This document shows positions 9,159 through 18,117 of a stretch of 64,000 nucleotides of DNA, piece by piece (position 1 is the stretch's first letter; every line of letters begins with the position of its first letter). Under the pieces are notes generated by a model. That model saw only the letters and a program-made list of their open reading frames with translations. It was not told the DNA's origin and did no database searches. The translations under genes and the position numbers were made by a program. The stretch is taken from NCBI RefSeq assembly GCF_002205895.1, contig NZ_NJDE01000021.1, positions 62,001-126,000 on the forward strand, read 5' to 3'. The stretch is from Saccharibacillus sp. O23. GTDB taxonomy: Bacteria; Bacillota; Bacilli; Paenibacillales; Paenibacillaceae.

Positions 9159-9255
9159 TACGATCGGCGGGGGATTCCTATCGTTCTCGACCGTCCGCTT
9201 TCGCTTTTTATGCTATGATGAAGAAAATCGATCAATAGGAAAAGGAAGATGCACG

Positions 9256-10530
9256 TTGGATTACGAAGTCATCGTCGTCGGCGGAGGTTCGGCGGGATTG
9301 ATGGCCGCCGCGGCGGCCGGAGAGCGCGGAGCGAAGGTACTGCTGCTCGACAAAGGAGACAAATTGGGACGCAAGCTCGGCATATCGGGCGGCGGGCGCT
9401 GCAACGTTACGAACAATAAGGAATTCGACGAACTGATCAAATGGATTCCCGGCAACGGCCGGTTTTTGTACAGCGCGCTGTCGCAGTTCGGCAGCCGCGA
9501 GATTATCGCTTTTTTCGAAAACTTGGGCATCGCGTTGAAAGAAGAAGACAACGGACGCATGTTCCCGGTGAGCGACAAAGCCAAAACGGTCGTCGACGCG
9601 CTCGTCGGACGGGTGCGTTCGCTCGGCGTCGAGGTGCGCATCAACGCGCCGGTCGAACGCCTTTTATATGAAGACGGACAAGCGGCGGGCGTGCGGCTGC
9701 GCGGGGGACAAGAAATTACGGCCCCCTGCGTGATCGCGGCGGTCGGCGGCAAATCGGTGCCGAAGACCGGTTCGACCGGCGACGGTTATCCGTGGGCGGA
9801 AGCGGCCGGACATACGATCACCAAGCTGTTCCCGACCGAAGTGCCGCTGACGTCGGGGGCTGCTTTTATCCAGAGCAAAGAGCTTCAAGGCTTGTCGCTG
9901 CGCGATATCGAACTGACCGTCTGGAACGCCAAAAGCAAGAAGTTGGTCACCCATACCGGCGACATGCTGTTCACGCACTTCGGTTTGTCCGGCCCCGCCG
10001 CGCTGCGGTGCAGCCAATACGTCGTCAAAGAACTCGATAAACAGGCCGGCGGCACGGTTCGCGTGACGGTGGACCTGATGCCGGGCCGCAGCGCCGACGA
10101 CGTGTATCGGGAGACGATGAACCTAACGGCGGCCGAGCCGAAAAAGGCGATCAAAAACGTGCTGAAAAACGCCGTGCCGGAAAAATTGATCCCGCTGCTG
10201 CTGATCCGCGCGGAGCTTGACGAGATGCTGACGCACGACAATATTCCGAAAGCCAAATGGACCGAACTCGCGAAGCTGATCAAAGCGTTCCCGATCCCGG
10301 TCAACGGAACGCTGTCGATCGAAGACGCGTTCGTCACGGGCGGCGGCGTGCATCTCAAAGAAGTCGATCCGTCCACGCTGGAGTCCAAACTGACGGGCGG
10401 ACTGTATTTCTGCGGCGAGCTGCTCGACATTCACGGTTACACCGGAGGCTACAATATCACGGCGGCTTTCTCGACCGGGCACGCGGCCGGCACCCATGCG
10501 GCGGAACGCGCGGCGGCGCTGCGGGGATAA
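9256..10530 (+). CDS. HI0933/BaiN-family NAD(P)/FAD-dependent oxidoreductase
   Basis: A 424-residue flavoprotein. The N-terminal dinucleotide-binding motif VVGGGSAGLMAAAAAGERG is followed by the family's KLGRKLGISGGGRCNVTN block at about residues 40-60. The mid-protein HFGLSGPAALRCSQ and the C-terminal GYTGGYNITAAFSTGHAAG flavin-binding end are also typical. Length is normal. The physiological substrate is unknown for most members (B. subtilis YtfP is the likely counterpart). Start: TTG 9256, nine bases after AAAGGAAG; longer in-frame extensions cross the fold-back repeat and are unlikely. Monocistronic, with a strong terminator about 170 bases downstream. Confidence 0.93.
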   Translation: MDYEVIVVGGGSAGLMAAAAAGERGAKVLLLDKGDKLGRKLGISGGGRCNVTNNKEFDELIKWIPGNGRFLYSALSQFGSREIIAFFENLGIALKEEDNGRMFPVSDKAKTVVDALVGRVRSLGVEVRINAPVERLLYEDGQAAGVRLRGGQEITAPCVIAAVGGKSVPKTGSTGDGYPWAEAAGHTITKLFPTEVPLTSGAAFIQSKELQGLSLRDIELTVWNAKSKKLVTHTGDMLFTHFGLSGPAALRCSQYVVKELDKQAGGTVRVTVDLMPGRSADDVYRETMNLTAAEPKKAIKNVLKNAVPEKLIPLLLIRAELDEMLTHDNIPKAKWTELAKLIKAFPIPVNGTLSIEDAFVTGGGVHLKEVDPSTLESKLTGGLYFCGELLDIHGYTGGYNITAAFSTGHAAGTHAAERAAALRG

Positions 10531-10697
10531 CAGGCAAGAGCATGAACGGGCCGGTTCCGCCCTATCGGAACGCAACCCTTAAATTGGATTCGGCCGAATC
10601 CTTCTTCGATCGGTGCCGGTTTGCAGACTCGCAGGAAATGTTGACGTTCGGTCGAAATTCGATCGAGGCTTTCTGTCGGAAATAGCAATCGTCAGCG

Positions 10698-10742
10698 CAA
10701 AAAGACGCCGTAACGGATATACGTTCCGTTACGGCGTCTTTT
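10698..10742. terminator. strong bidirectional terminator
   Basis: Long perfect stem AAAAAGACGCCGTAACGGA / TCCGTTACGGCGTCTTTT between the flavoprotein gene and convergent ecsB. The remainder of the 10531-10837 gap has only the palindrome GGATTCGGCCGAATCC (10586-10601). Confidence 0.92.
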
Positions 10743-10837
10743 GTTTGTCCGAGCCGCCGCCGGAGGCCGGTCTCGGCGCTCGACCGCCGAATTCCGATCG
10801 GAAGACTGCTCATCGGACGAGCTTGGCCCCCCGCCCT

Positions 10838-12157
10838 CTATTCTTTCCTCTGCGAGAAGGCCGCCAGCAGATACGCCAGCAGCAGGCCGCAGGCCGCTCC
10901 CGGAAGGCCGAGCGCAAGCGCCCCCCACCAAGACGCGAAGACTTTGACGCCCAGACAGGCCGTCAAAACGAAAGCCAGCGGCAGCATCTGCGCGCCGACC
11001 GCAGGCCCACAGGCCGAGGACGCCAGCACGCCGTCCATCGCGGCGACCGGCGGGAACGCATGGTTCAGGAAGCGCAGCCAGAGGCCTCGCAGCCACATGG
11101 CGAACAGCAGCAGCATCAGCGGCACGACGATCCAGCCGACCCAGACCGGCCCGATCGCGGTCGCCGCCAAGCTGATTCCGGCGAACTGCAGGTACATGCG
11201 CGCGTACCCGCTGCCGCGCAGCGCGGATTTGATCGCGGCCTCCGCGATCCGGCGGGTCCGCCAGCTGCCGACGAAGCCCGGCAGAAGCGGCCGCGAGCTG
11301 CGCCACAGCCGGGTCGAGCGCTTCGGCAGGCTCGGCTTGTCCAGCGCCTGCGCCAGCAGCAGCGCGGCGAACCGCATTCGCGCCGCCAAATCGGCGGCGG
11401 CGCTTTCTTCGAAATGATGCGACAGCGCCGCGCGCCTCCGCATCAGGAACCCTGCCGCCGCGCCGAGTCCCGCGGCGGCGGCCAGACACGCGGCCGCGCC
11501 GGAGGCGGCCGCCCACAAGAACAGCGCCGAAGCCGCGAGCATGCCCGCGAAAGCGGCATACGGTCTCAGGCGTTCCTGCCGGTACACGACGGCGTTATGC
11601 GCCAAGAGCCCCGCTGCCAGATGCAGCGCCCACGCCGCCGGATACAACGCGGCGATCTCGCCCCAAGAGAGCCCCCGCGCTTCGCGCAGCAGGGGAAGCA
11701 GCAGCGCGAGAATCAGCGCCGCCTTCGCCCCTTGAACCGCCGCGAAGAGAATCATCGCGCGCGAGACCACGCTCCGCAGCCAGCCCGGCCGCTGCCGCAG
11801 GAACACGGCATCCGCCTGCTCGAGTAGCAGGATCGGCCGCGAGGCCATCGCCGCGACGACCGGCACGGCCATCAGAGCGGCCGTAGGCAGAGCCGCCAGC
11901 AGAGGCGGCGTCTCTCCGTGCCAGAACCCGTAATAATAGCGGGCGCCGAGCAGCCCGAACGGGATCAGGATATACAGCGCCACGATCCAATCCGTGACCG
12001 TCCGCAGATTGCGCCCTTCCCAAGCCAGATAATCGCGCAGCCGCCGCCGGAACAGGGATTTCGGGGCGGCCAATCCCGCGAAGCCGCTCCGCGCCGAAGC
12101 GCTTTCCGTCCGGCCCGGCGGAAGCGAACCTTCGTTCTCCGCATTCCCCCCGCTCAT
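10838..12157 (-). CDS. ecsB: ABC transporter membrane subunit EcsB
   Basis: A 439-residue polytopic membrane protein, close to the roughly 408 residues of Bacillus EcsB. The N-terminal block LFRRRLRDYLAWEGRNLRTVTDWIV resembles the EcsB start, followed by about eight to ten hydrophobic segments. Its ATG overlaps the ecsA stop (ATGA), so the two are translationally coupled. In Bacillus, Ecs affects protein secretion, intramembrane proteolysis and competence. The codon composition is very GC-rich, producing many shadow frames on the other strand. No ecsC-like gene follows. Confidence 0.88.
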   Translation of the reverse strand: MSGGNAENEGSLPPGRTESASARSGFAGLAAPKSLFRRRLRDYLAWEGRNLRTVTDWIVALYILIPFGLLGARYYYGFWHGETPPLLAALPTAALMAVPVVAAMASRPILLLEQADAVFLRQRPGWLRSVVSRAMILFAAVQGAKAALILALLLPLLREARGLSWGEIAALYPAAWALHLAAGLLAHNAVVYRQERLRPYAAFAGMLAASALFLWAAASGAAACLAAAAGLGAAAGFLMRRRAALSHHFEESAAADLAARMRFAALLLAQALDKPSLPKRSTRLWRSSRPLLPGFVGSWRTRRIAEAAIKSALRGSGYARMYLQFAGISLAATAIGPVWVGWIVVPLMLLLFAMWLRGLWLRFLNHAFPPVAAMDGVLASSACGPAVGAQMLPLAFVLTACLGVKVFASWWGALALGLPGAACGLLLAYLLAAFSQRKE

Positions 12158-12978
12158 ACGGTCAACGCCTCGAAGCAATCGAACAGATCGCCTTCCGGCT
12201 GCCCGCTTGCCCGGCGTATCTCCTGCAGATCGCCTTGAGCCGCCGTCTCGCCTTCCGACAGCAGCACGAAGTAGTCGCAGATCTTCTCCGCGGTATCGAG
12301 GACGTGCGTGCACATCAGCACGCCCGCGCCCCGTCGGCGCTCTTCTTCGAGCAGCCGCAGAAAGTCCCGCGTCGCTCTCGGGTCAAGTCCGATGAAAGGC
12401 TCGTCGACGATATAGACATCCGGTTTCAGCAGGAAGCCGAGCATTAGCATCATTTTCTGCTTCATGCCTTTCGACATGCCGCCGGGCAATTTGTCGCGGG
12501 CATCGGTCATTCGGAACCGTTCCAGCAGTTCGCCCGCGCTTTGTTCGAATGCTTGCTCCTCCATGCCGTAAGCCGCTCCCGCAAGCGCCAGATGTTCCCA
12601 CAGCGTCAGCGTGTCGTAATAGAGAGGCTGTTCCGGCACATAGGCGTAAGTTCCCGATCCGCCGAGCGCGATCTCGCCTTTCACATGGGGAATCAGCTTC
12701 AAGATCGCTTTGATCGTCGTGCTCTTGCCTGCGCCGTTGGGGCCGATCAGGCCGACCAATTCGCCGCTACGTACGCGGAATTCCACGTCCCTTACCCGCG
12801 AATCGCCCGGCGAATATCCCGCCTCTTCGATCCGCACGTCCAATACGGACGGTTTGCCTTGTTCGTCCTTCGCTTCTTCCGTCTCCACCGTCTTGCTCCT
12901 TTCCCGCACGCGATTGCCAAAGTCGGCCAATGATGCTGAGAAGCTTTTTAGGCCGGCCAACGTACTTTTCTTCGCCAT
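12154..12978 (-). CDS. ecsA: ABC transporter ATP-binding protein EcsA
   Basis: A 274-residue ATPase with Walker A GPNGAGKST (about residues 80-88), the unusual signature PGGMSKGMKQK typical of EcsA rather than LSGGQ, Walker B VYIVDEPF and the switch His in CTHVLDTAEK. The first 50 residues (FSASLADFGNRVRERSK...) are an extension relative to the core ABC domain. It forms the Ecs transporter with EcsB. It is divergent from the MarR gene, with two perfect palindromes in between. The site upstream of its ATG is weak (AAAAAGACG), while a better AGGAG lies about 45 bases further up. Confidence 0.93.
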   Translation of the reverse strand: MAKKSTLAGLKSFSASLADFGNRVRERSKTVETEEAKDEQGKPSVLDVRIEEAGYSPGDSRVRDVEFRVRSGELVGLIGPNGAGKSTTIKAILKLIPHVKGEIALGGSGTYAYVPEQPLYYDTLTLWEHLALAGAAYGMEEQAFEQSAGELLERFRMTDARDKLPGGMSKGMKQKMMLMLGFLLKPDVYIVDEPFIGLDPRATRDFLRLLEEERRRGAGVLMCTHVLDTAEKICDYFVLLSEGETAAQGDLQEIRRASGQPEGDLFDCFEALTV

Positions 12979-13038
12979 AATACGTCTTTTTCAGACTGCC
13001 GTTTCTTTTTTCGCCAATTTTCTCCTGTGTGCGCCGTC

Positions 13039-13088
13039 ACTTCAAATTTGAAGTTTTCGTGAAAAGGCGAAATTTTAATAATTAAAAT
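13039..13088. promoter_or_regulatory. two perfect palindromes between ecsA and the MarR gene
   Basis: ACTTCAAATTTGAAGT (13039-13054) and ATTTTAAT-A-ATTAAAAT (13072-13088), both perfect, lie in the 203-bp divergent intergenic region, 33-34 bp apart centre to centre. The size and symmetry fit operators for the adjacent MarR dimer. A related half-site, AAATTTGAA, recurs next to the MarR ribosome binding site (about 13160). Assignment to MarR is inference. Confidence 0.6.
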
Positions 13089-13181
13089 GAAAAACTGTGA
13101 CAAATGACATGTTCCGATGCATTACTGCTGAACTAAGATAAACATAATCCATCTACCAAAATTTGAAAGGGCGGAGACGTA

Positions 13182-13649
13182 ATGATTCATAGCCAAGCGC
13201 GCGATACCGAATTGTCGCTGCATCTATACCGCGTATTTGCCAAGTCGTTTAAAAGCGTCAGCGAACATGCCGTGAGCGGCAGCAAGATTCAAGGATTCAA
13301 TCCGACGGCGTTTGCCGTGTTGGAAGTGCTCTACTTCAAAGGACAACAGCCGATCCAGCAGATCGGAGCGAAGCTCCTGCTGCAGAGCGGCAATGTCACC
13401 TACGTCATCGACAAGCTCGAACGCCACGGCATGCTGGTTCGCCATCCTTGCCCGACCGACCGCCGCGTGATCTATGCGGAACTCACCGATAAAGGCAGAG
13501 CCTTGATGGACGAAGCTTATCCGCATTATGCCGAGCGCCTCACGAACGCGCTCAGCGGACTGGAAGAAGACGAGAAGCTCCAATTGATTTCCCTGCTGAA
13601 GAAAATGGGAATGGAAGCCGAAAGACTGTCCCCGTCGGCGCGCAAATAA
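13182..13649 (+). CDS. MarR family transcriptional regulator
   Basis: A 155-residue winged-helix dimeric regulator. The DNA-recognition region IQQIGAKLLLQSGNVTYVIDKLERHGMLVR and the wing (CPTDRRVIYAELTDKGRALM) match MarR proteins at their usual positions (about residues 50-110). Start: ATG with AAAGGGCGGAG upstream. It is divergent from ecsAB, and the MFS drug transporter lies downstream in the opposite orientation; either could be a target. The ligand is unknown; no conserved redox cysteine pair of the OhrR type is obvious. Confidence 0.9.
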   Translation: MIHSQARDTELSLHLYRVFAKSFKSVSEHAVSGSKIQGFNPTAFAVLEVLYFKGQQPIQQIGAKLLLQSGNVTYVIDKLERHGMLVRHPCPTDRRVIYAELTDKGRALMDEAYPHYAERLTNALSGLEEDEKLQLISLLKKMGMEAERLSPSARK

Positions 13650-13764
13650 ATGCGTCGCCCGATCGGCGGGAGTTTTTCGGGTCGAATGACGTTCTTGTAA
13701 GTGAAATTTTTCTCAATGTTGAGTTTGATTAAGAAAGACTAACATCAAGCGCGATATCCCGCAG

Positions 13765-13809
13765 CAAAAGACGATTCCCGTTTCGAGACACGGGAGATCG
13801 TCTTTTTTT
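13765..13809. terminator. terminator between MarR and MFS genes
   Basis: AAAGACGAT-CCCGT / ACGGG-ATCGTCTTTTTTT stem-loop, usable in both directions. Confidence 0.85.
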
Positions 13810-13850
13810 GCCGGAAAACGGATCTCATTCTTCGCCCGAACGACGGACGC

Positions 13851-15323
13851 TTATTCGCGCGGAGCCGGCGGACGTTTGCTTAACGGAAGCACGGCCAACA
13901 GACCGAGCACCGTCAGAATCAACATGATGACGAACAAAGAATGCAGCCCGCTCTCGAGCACGCCCGACAGACTGCCGAGCTTCTCCGGCGACATCTCCGC
14001 GCGGGTATGCTCCGACAGCAGCGCATTGATATCGCTCTCGCTGACGCCCGCGCCGCTTCCGCCGGACAGCAGCGACGCGTTCAGCAGCGTGCCGAAAAAG
14101 GCGACGCCGAGCGTCTGGCCGAGCGTGCGCAGAAACGTGTTGAGCGCCGTCGAAGCGCCGCGCATCGAATAGCCGACCGAAGATTGAGCCACGATCGTGA
14201 ATACGGTGAGCGACATGCCGAAGCCCACGCCCAGCACCAACATGAGCAGCGGCAGCACGTAGACCGGCGAATCGCCGTCGATCAGCGTCACCCCGGCGAT
14301 GCCGGCCACGAGCGCGACCAGCCCGATCACCGCCGCGCCGCGCGCGCCGTTCTTGGCGATCATGCGCCCGCCCACGAACGAGCCGGCGATCCAACTGAAC
14401 GACATGGGCGCGAGCAGCATGCCCGACAGTACCGCGCTTCCCTGCTGCACGCCCTGCACCCAGAGCGGTACATACGTCGTCAGGCCGATCAGCAGCGTGC
14501 TGACGAAGATCGCCGCGATGCTGGAGAACGTGATATCGCGGATACGGAACAGCTTAAGCGGTACCAACGGTTCCGCCGCGCGGCTTTCGATCCATACGAA
14601 CGCGATCAGCATGACCACCGAACCGGCCAGCAGCGCGAGGATCGACGGCGAAAGCCAAGAAGCGTTCTCTCCGCCGGAAGTCAGAGCCAGCAGCAGCGCG
14701 GTCATGCCGATCGTGAACGTCGCCGCTCCCGCCCAGTCGATCTTCGCTTTTTTACGGCTGCGTTCTTCTTTCAGGAAGACCATGATGAACAGGACGGCCA
14801 ACAGACCGAACGGCACGTTGATGCCGAAGATCCAGCGCCACGAGAAGGTATCGACCAGATAACCGCCGAGCAGCGGGCCGACCAGCGACGCGATGCCCCA
14901 GACCGAACTGATCATGCCCTGAACGCGGCCGCGTTCTTCCATCTTATACAGGTCGCCGACGATCGTGAACGTCACCGGAATCACCGCGCCCGCCCCGATC
15001 CCCTGCAAAGCGCGGAACGCGATCAACTGCTCCATGCCGCCCGCGAATCCGCACAGCGCCGAACCGACGATAAACAGAAGGCAGCCGATCAGAAAGATCG
15101 GCTTGCGGCCGAAGAGGTCGCTCAGTTTGCCGAAGATCGGCGTCGTGACGGCCATCGTCAGCAGATAAGCCGCGAACACCCAGCTCATCAGCGAAGCCGC
15201 TTCGAATTCGCCCACGATCGACGGAGTCGCCGGGCTGATGACCGTTCCTTCTACCGCCGCCAGAAAAGTCGACAGCATCAGGCCGGCCAACACGTAATTG
15301 CGTTTGTCTTGCTTGGATTTCAC
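13851..15323 (-). CDS. MFS multidrug transporter, 14-TM DHA2/EmrB type
   Basis: A 490-residue drug:H+ antiporter-like permease with about 14 hydrophobic segments, the expected number for EmrB/QacA. Motif A is GKLSDLFGRKPIFLIG (about residues 65-80) and the motif C-like segment (VGPLLGGYLVD) follows at about 150. The N-terminal TM1 motif FLAAVEGTVISPATPSIVGEF contains the acidic residue typical of DHA2 exporters. Start: GTG with GGAGG twelve bases upstream. It likely exports toxic organic compounds; substrate unknown. Monocistronic. Confidence 0.9.
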   Translation of the reverse strand: MKSKQDKRNYVLAGLMLSTFLAAVEGTVISPATPSIVGEFEAASLMSWVFAAYLLTMAVTTPIFGKLSDLFGRKPIFLIGCLLFIVGSALCGFAGGMEQLIAFRALQGIGAGAVIPVTFTIVGDLYKMEERGRVQGMISSVWGIASLVGPLLGGYLVDTFSWRWIFGINVPFGLLAVLFIMVFLKEERSRKKAKIDWAGAATFTIGMTALLLALTSGGENASWLSPSILALLAGSVVMLIAFVWIESRAAEPLVPLKLFRIRDITFSSIAAIFVSTLLIGLTTYVPLWVQGVQQGSAVLSGMLLAPMSFSWIAGSFVGGRMIAKNGARGAAVIGLVALVAGIAGVTLIDGDSPVYVLPLLMLVLGVGFGMSLTVFTIVAQSSVGYSMRGASTALNTFLRTLGQTLGVAFFGTLLNASLLSGGSGAGVSESDINALLSEHTRAEMSPEKLGSLSGVLESGLHSLFVIMLILTVLGLLAVLPLSKRPPAPRE

Positions 15324-15496
15324 TTTTGCTTAAGCCTCCGTTCTTCTTGCTCCGGCCGCCCGATCTTTCTTTGCGAAAAACGATTCGGGCCGCGCTTCTC
15401 CTATCTTACCACGGCGAAACGCCGACGGTTGCGGCAAAAGGCAGGGATTCGTCGAAATCGGCCGGCTTCCGACGCGTCGCTCCTCGTTTGCGCAAT

Positions 15497-15532
15497 AAAA
15501 ACCCCGATCCGCCTCGAAAGGCCGAATCGGGG
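15497..15532 (-). terminator. terminator of the small winged-helix gene
   Basis: On the minus strand, CCCCGAT...ATCGGGG stem with internal GGCC/GGC pairing, followed by T5. Confidence 0.8.
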
Positions 15533-15582
15533 AGACTCGTCGGCGAATCGCCGCATGGTCCGATTGAACGAAACTTCGCTTG

Positions 15583-15885
15583 TTATACGCGGGCAGCCCG
15601 GCGCGGACGTTCCGCGGACAGCACTTCCGAACACATGCTGCCGAGCGAATCGCGAACTTTCCGAAGTTCGTTGATCCCTGCTCCGGTCAAGGTATACTCT
15701 TCCCCGTGGGCGGTAAGCAGATTTTCGGCAGCCAAGTTCTCAAGTTCCTGCTTGACCTCTCGGTCGGCAACCCGGTAACCGGCCTGCTCCAGTCTGGGCA
15801 GCGCTTCGCGGATCGAAATGTCTTGCTCTTCCGCGTAGTGCAGCAGGTGAATCCGGATGAATAAATTCTGTGTTGCGGCCTGCAT
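15583..15885 (-). CDS. small winged-helix-like protein of unknown function
   Basis: A 100-residue protein. The pattern of three helices followed by a short beta pair (IREALPRLEQAGYRVADREVKQELENLAAENLL, then HGEEYTLTGAGINELRKV) resembles a PadR-like or replication-type winged helix. The C-terminus is Arg/Ala rich. Start: ATG 15885, eight to nine bases after GGAGGAG; the longer frame has no site. It is divergent from the fRMsr gene with a 263-bp gap. A regulatory role is plausible but unproved. Confidence 0.7.
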   Translation of the reverse strand: MQAATQNLFIRIHLLHYAEEQDISIREALPRLEQAGYRVADREVKQELENLAAENLLTAHGEEYTLTGAGINELRKVRDSLGSMCSEVLSAERPRRAARV

Positions 15886-16064
15886 ATCGCCTCTCCTCCA
15901 TTCTGTGAACCGCTGTCGCACTCGCGCGGAAGTCTTCGATTCCGATCCGGCGACATGGACAGCGTATGAGTTACCCAGTACTTACCCTGCATATTCGGAC
16001 AGGAAACATGCGCGGCGCGCCTCTCTGCGCATTGACAATTTCCGCGGAAAGCGCCTTAATGGAA

Positions 16065-16103
16065 GAAGTCGGCGCTTTCTTTCGCAGAAAGCCGCCGACT
16101 TCT
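16065..16103 (+). other. stem-loop in the leader of the fRMsr gene
   Basis: GAAGTCGGCG-CTTTCT pairs with AGAAAG-CCGCCGACTTC about 45 bases upstream of the start codon. There is no T-run, so it may be an mRNA-stability or attenuation structure; function unknown. Confidence 0.45.
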
Positions 16104-16148
16104 ATGATCCGTCAAGAAATCCGTCCGCGAATAGGAGGCTTACCGCAC

Positions 16149-16628
16149 ATGTTCGAAACGCAAAATTACGGCGGCACGCGCGAAGAAACGTACGCGACCG
16201 CTTTGTCCCAATTGAAAGCCCTGATCGACGGCGAGCCCGACCGCATCGCCAATCTCGCGAACGCTTCGGCGCTGCTCGCCCAGTGCCTGCCCGATACCAA
16301 CTGGTCCGGCTTCTACCTGTACGACGGCAAAGAGCTGGTGCTCGGTCCGTTCCAAGGCCTTCCGGCCTGCATCCGCATCCCGATGGGCAAAGGCGTTTGC
16401 GGCACGGCCGCGCAGACGCGCGAAACGCAACTCGTCGAAGACGTGCATGCTTTCCCGGGCCATATCGCCTGCGACGCCGCCACGAACAGCGAAATCGTGG
16501 TTCCGTTGGTCAAAGGCGGCGAGCTGATCGGCGTCTTGGACATCGACAGCCCGGAACATGCCCGTTTCGATCAAACGGATCAAGAGTTCTTGGAAGAATT
16601 CTCCCGGATTCTCGTCGCGCAGCTGTAA
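16149..16628 (+). CDS. free methionine-(R)-sulfoxide reductase (GAF domain)
   Basis: Reduces free L-methionine-R-sulfoxide, repairing oxidised methionine. The 159-residue single GAF domain has the three diagnostic cysteines of the YebR/YtsP family in LPACIRIPMGKGVCG (two) and GHIACDAATNSEIV (third, resolving/catalytic). TNWSGFYLY near residue 57 is also conserved. Start: ATG with AGGAGG ten bases upstream. Together with sodA and the bacilliredoxin gene it belongs to the oxidative-stress content of this end of the window. Confidence 0.95.
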   Translation: MFETQNYGGTREETYATALSQLKALIDGEPDRIANLANASALLAQCLPDTNWSGFYLYDGKELVLGPFQGLPACIRIPMGKGVCGTAAQTRETQLVEDVHAFPGHIACDAATNSEIVVPLVKGGELIGVLDIDSPEHARFDQTDQEFLEEFSRILVAQL

Positions 16629-16653
16629 GTTCGCGAGACAGATCAGCGCATAA

Positions 16654-16686
16654 GAAGAACCGCCGCAGGCCGCTGCGGCGGTTCTT
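16654..16686. terminator. hairpin between convergent fRMsr and GT2 genes
   Basis: Fifteen-base stem GAAGAACCGCCGCAG / CTGCGGCGGTTCTTC with a GCCG loop. The T-run is displaced, so it is a probable rather than certain terminator. Confidence 0.7.
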
Positions 16687-16729
16687 CGCGTTCCTTTTTC
16701 CGTTTGCTCGCATACAGGTCGAAATAGGT

Positions 16730-17878
16730 TCAGGAAGTCACTTCGCCGCGCTCGTAACGAGTTCCGCGCCAGAACACGCCGCCCCGGATCGCCGCGCCCG
16801 CCGCCCCGCGAATCGAACCGGCAATCAGCAGAGCGCCGACGAGCGGATACAGAAGCCCGTACCAGAAGCCGCTGCCCGAGCGGCGGGAATACACCGCCTG
16901 CACGCTTACGATGGCGGCAATCGCGAGTCCGCACAGCAGCCTTTGCCACCACGGTCCGGTCCAGACGCCGACGAACGGCAGGATCATGGTCAGCAGGCAC
17001 ATCAAGCTGGCTATGATCGCCTGACTGAAACGGAACACCGATTTTTCCATGCTTCGAATCAACTGTCCGGCCGTTTCGTACCAGTTCCACACCGTCACCC
17101 GGTCCCGTCCGAACAGCACGTCCTGCCGCAGCCCTTTTTGCTGTACCTGCCGTGCCAGCTCGTTGTCGTCGGTCGTATGCATTTTAAAAGCTTCGTGCGT
17201 GCCGATCCCGACGTAAGCTTCGCGCCGGATCAAATTGAACGCGCCTACGCCGAGCGTCTGTTTGGCTGCGGGATCTTTCATTTTCCAGAGTTGGCCGAAC
17301 GCGACCGCGCTTTGGAAAATAAAAGCCGCATACGGTTTGCAAACGAACTTCGGACCTCCGAATTCCGGAATCAGCGTCAGATGATCCAATCGGTTTCGCC
17401 GAACATAACCGAGAGCTTCGGAGATCGCGCGCGGATCGAACAGAATATCGGCATCCGTAAACAGCAGCCATTCTCCTTCCGTTTGCGCGGCTCCGAGAGC
17501 CAGGGCATGACTTTTCCCGAGCCAGCCTGCCGGCAGTTCGCGGACGTTCAGCACCCGCAGCCGATCATGCCGGCGTTCCAGCTCTTCGAGCAGCCGAGGC
17601 GTATCGTCGTGAGAACGATCGTCGACGACTACGACTTCAAGCTGTGGGTATGTTTGCGCAAGCAGCGACTCCACGCAGCGGACGATCGCTTTTTGTTCGT
17701 TGCGCGCCGCCACGACGACCGTGATCCGTTCGGACGGTACGGTCCCTTCGTTTTCGTTTTCCGATTCGTTCTTGAGCAGTCCGATCTTATTGACGTTAAG
17801 GAAGAACGGAATTGCGCTTCCTCCGTACATCAACAAAGCCAGCGCGCCTGATACCGTAAACAGGATCATCCAGAACAT
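16730..17878 (-). CDS. membrane family-2 glycosyltransferase (CrtQ/HpnB-like)
   Basis: A 382-residue protein: an N-terminal membrane segment, a GT-A domain (about residues 50-280) and two or three C-terminal membrane segments. The GT2 motifs are TVVVAARNEQKAI, VVVVDDRSHDDT and LFTDADILFDPRA (DxD-like); LPAGWLGKSHALALGA and the QxxRW-like region WNWYETAGQLIRSM are typical of the subfamily that glycosylates carotenoid or hopanoid lipids. The lipid acceptor is not proved: no carotenoid or hopanoid genes lie nearby. Two TetR-like operators lie upstream. Start ATG 17878. Confidence 0.85.
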   Translation of the reverse strand: MFWMILFTVSGALALLMYGGSAIPFFLNVNKIGLLKNESENENEGTVPSERITVVVAARNEQKAIVRCVESLLAQTYPQLEVVVVDDRSHDDTPRLLEELERRHDRLRVLNVRELPAGWLGKSHALALGAAQTEGEWLLFTDADILFDPRAISEALGYVRRNRLDHLTLIPEFGGPKFVCKPYAAFIFQSAVAFGQLWKMKDPAAKQTLGVGAFNLIRREAYVGIGTHEAFKMHTTDDNELARQVQQKGLRQDVLFGRDRVTVWNWYETAGQLIRSMEKSVFRFSQAIIASLMCLLTMILPFVGVWTGPWWQRLLCGLAIAAIVSVQAVYSRRSGSGFWYGLLYPLVGALLIAGSIRGAAGAAIRGGVFWRGTRYERGEVTS

Positions 17879-17900
17879 TCTGCACCTCGATTCGAATTTT

Positions 17901-17985
17901 TAGTACGATCGTTCTAATGTTGGGAAGATTTTAGACAGACGGGTCCGGATACGGGGATTTCCCTAAATTTTGAACGAACGTTCTA
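17901..17985 (-). promoter_or_regulatory. two TetR-like operators upstream of the GT2 gene
   Basis: TAGTACG-AT-CGTTCTA (17901-17916) and TGAACG-AA-CGTTCTA (17971-17985) share the pattern GNACG-N2-CGTTC, typical of TetR-family binding sites, with centres 69 bp apart. No TetR gene is present within the window near this site, so a distant regulator is inferred. Confidence 0.6.
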
Positions 17986-18057
17986 AACCGAATATAACAA
18001 AAAGCTTTCGGGCTGTCCAGTCCGCCTCCTACTTCGATTTTCTGCTTTTCTTCGCAT

Positions 18058-18091
18058 AAAAAAACCGGCTCGCCGTCAAAACGGCGGCCGG
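18058..18091 (-). terminator. terminator of the PAP2 gene
   Basis: On the minus strand CCGGCCGCCGT...ACGGCGAGCCGG stem followed by T7. Confidence 0.8.
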
Positions 18092-18117
18092 ACAAAGGCC
18101 GATCTCGCAAGCGCCTC

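Noticed and set aside
10613-11827. 404-residue plus-strand frame opposite ecsB
   Set aside because: Arg/Gln-rich shadow of a GC-rich membrane gene, no start site or family resemblance.
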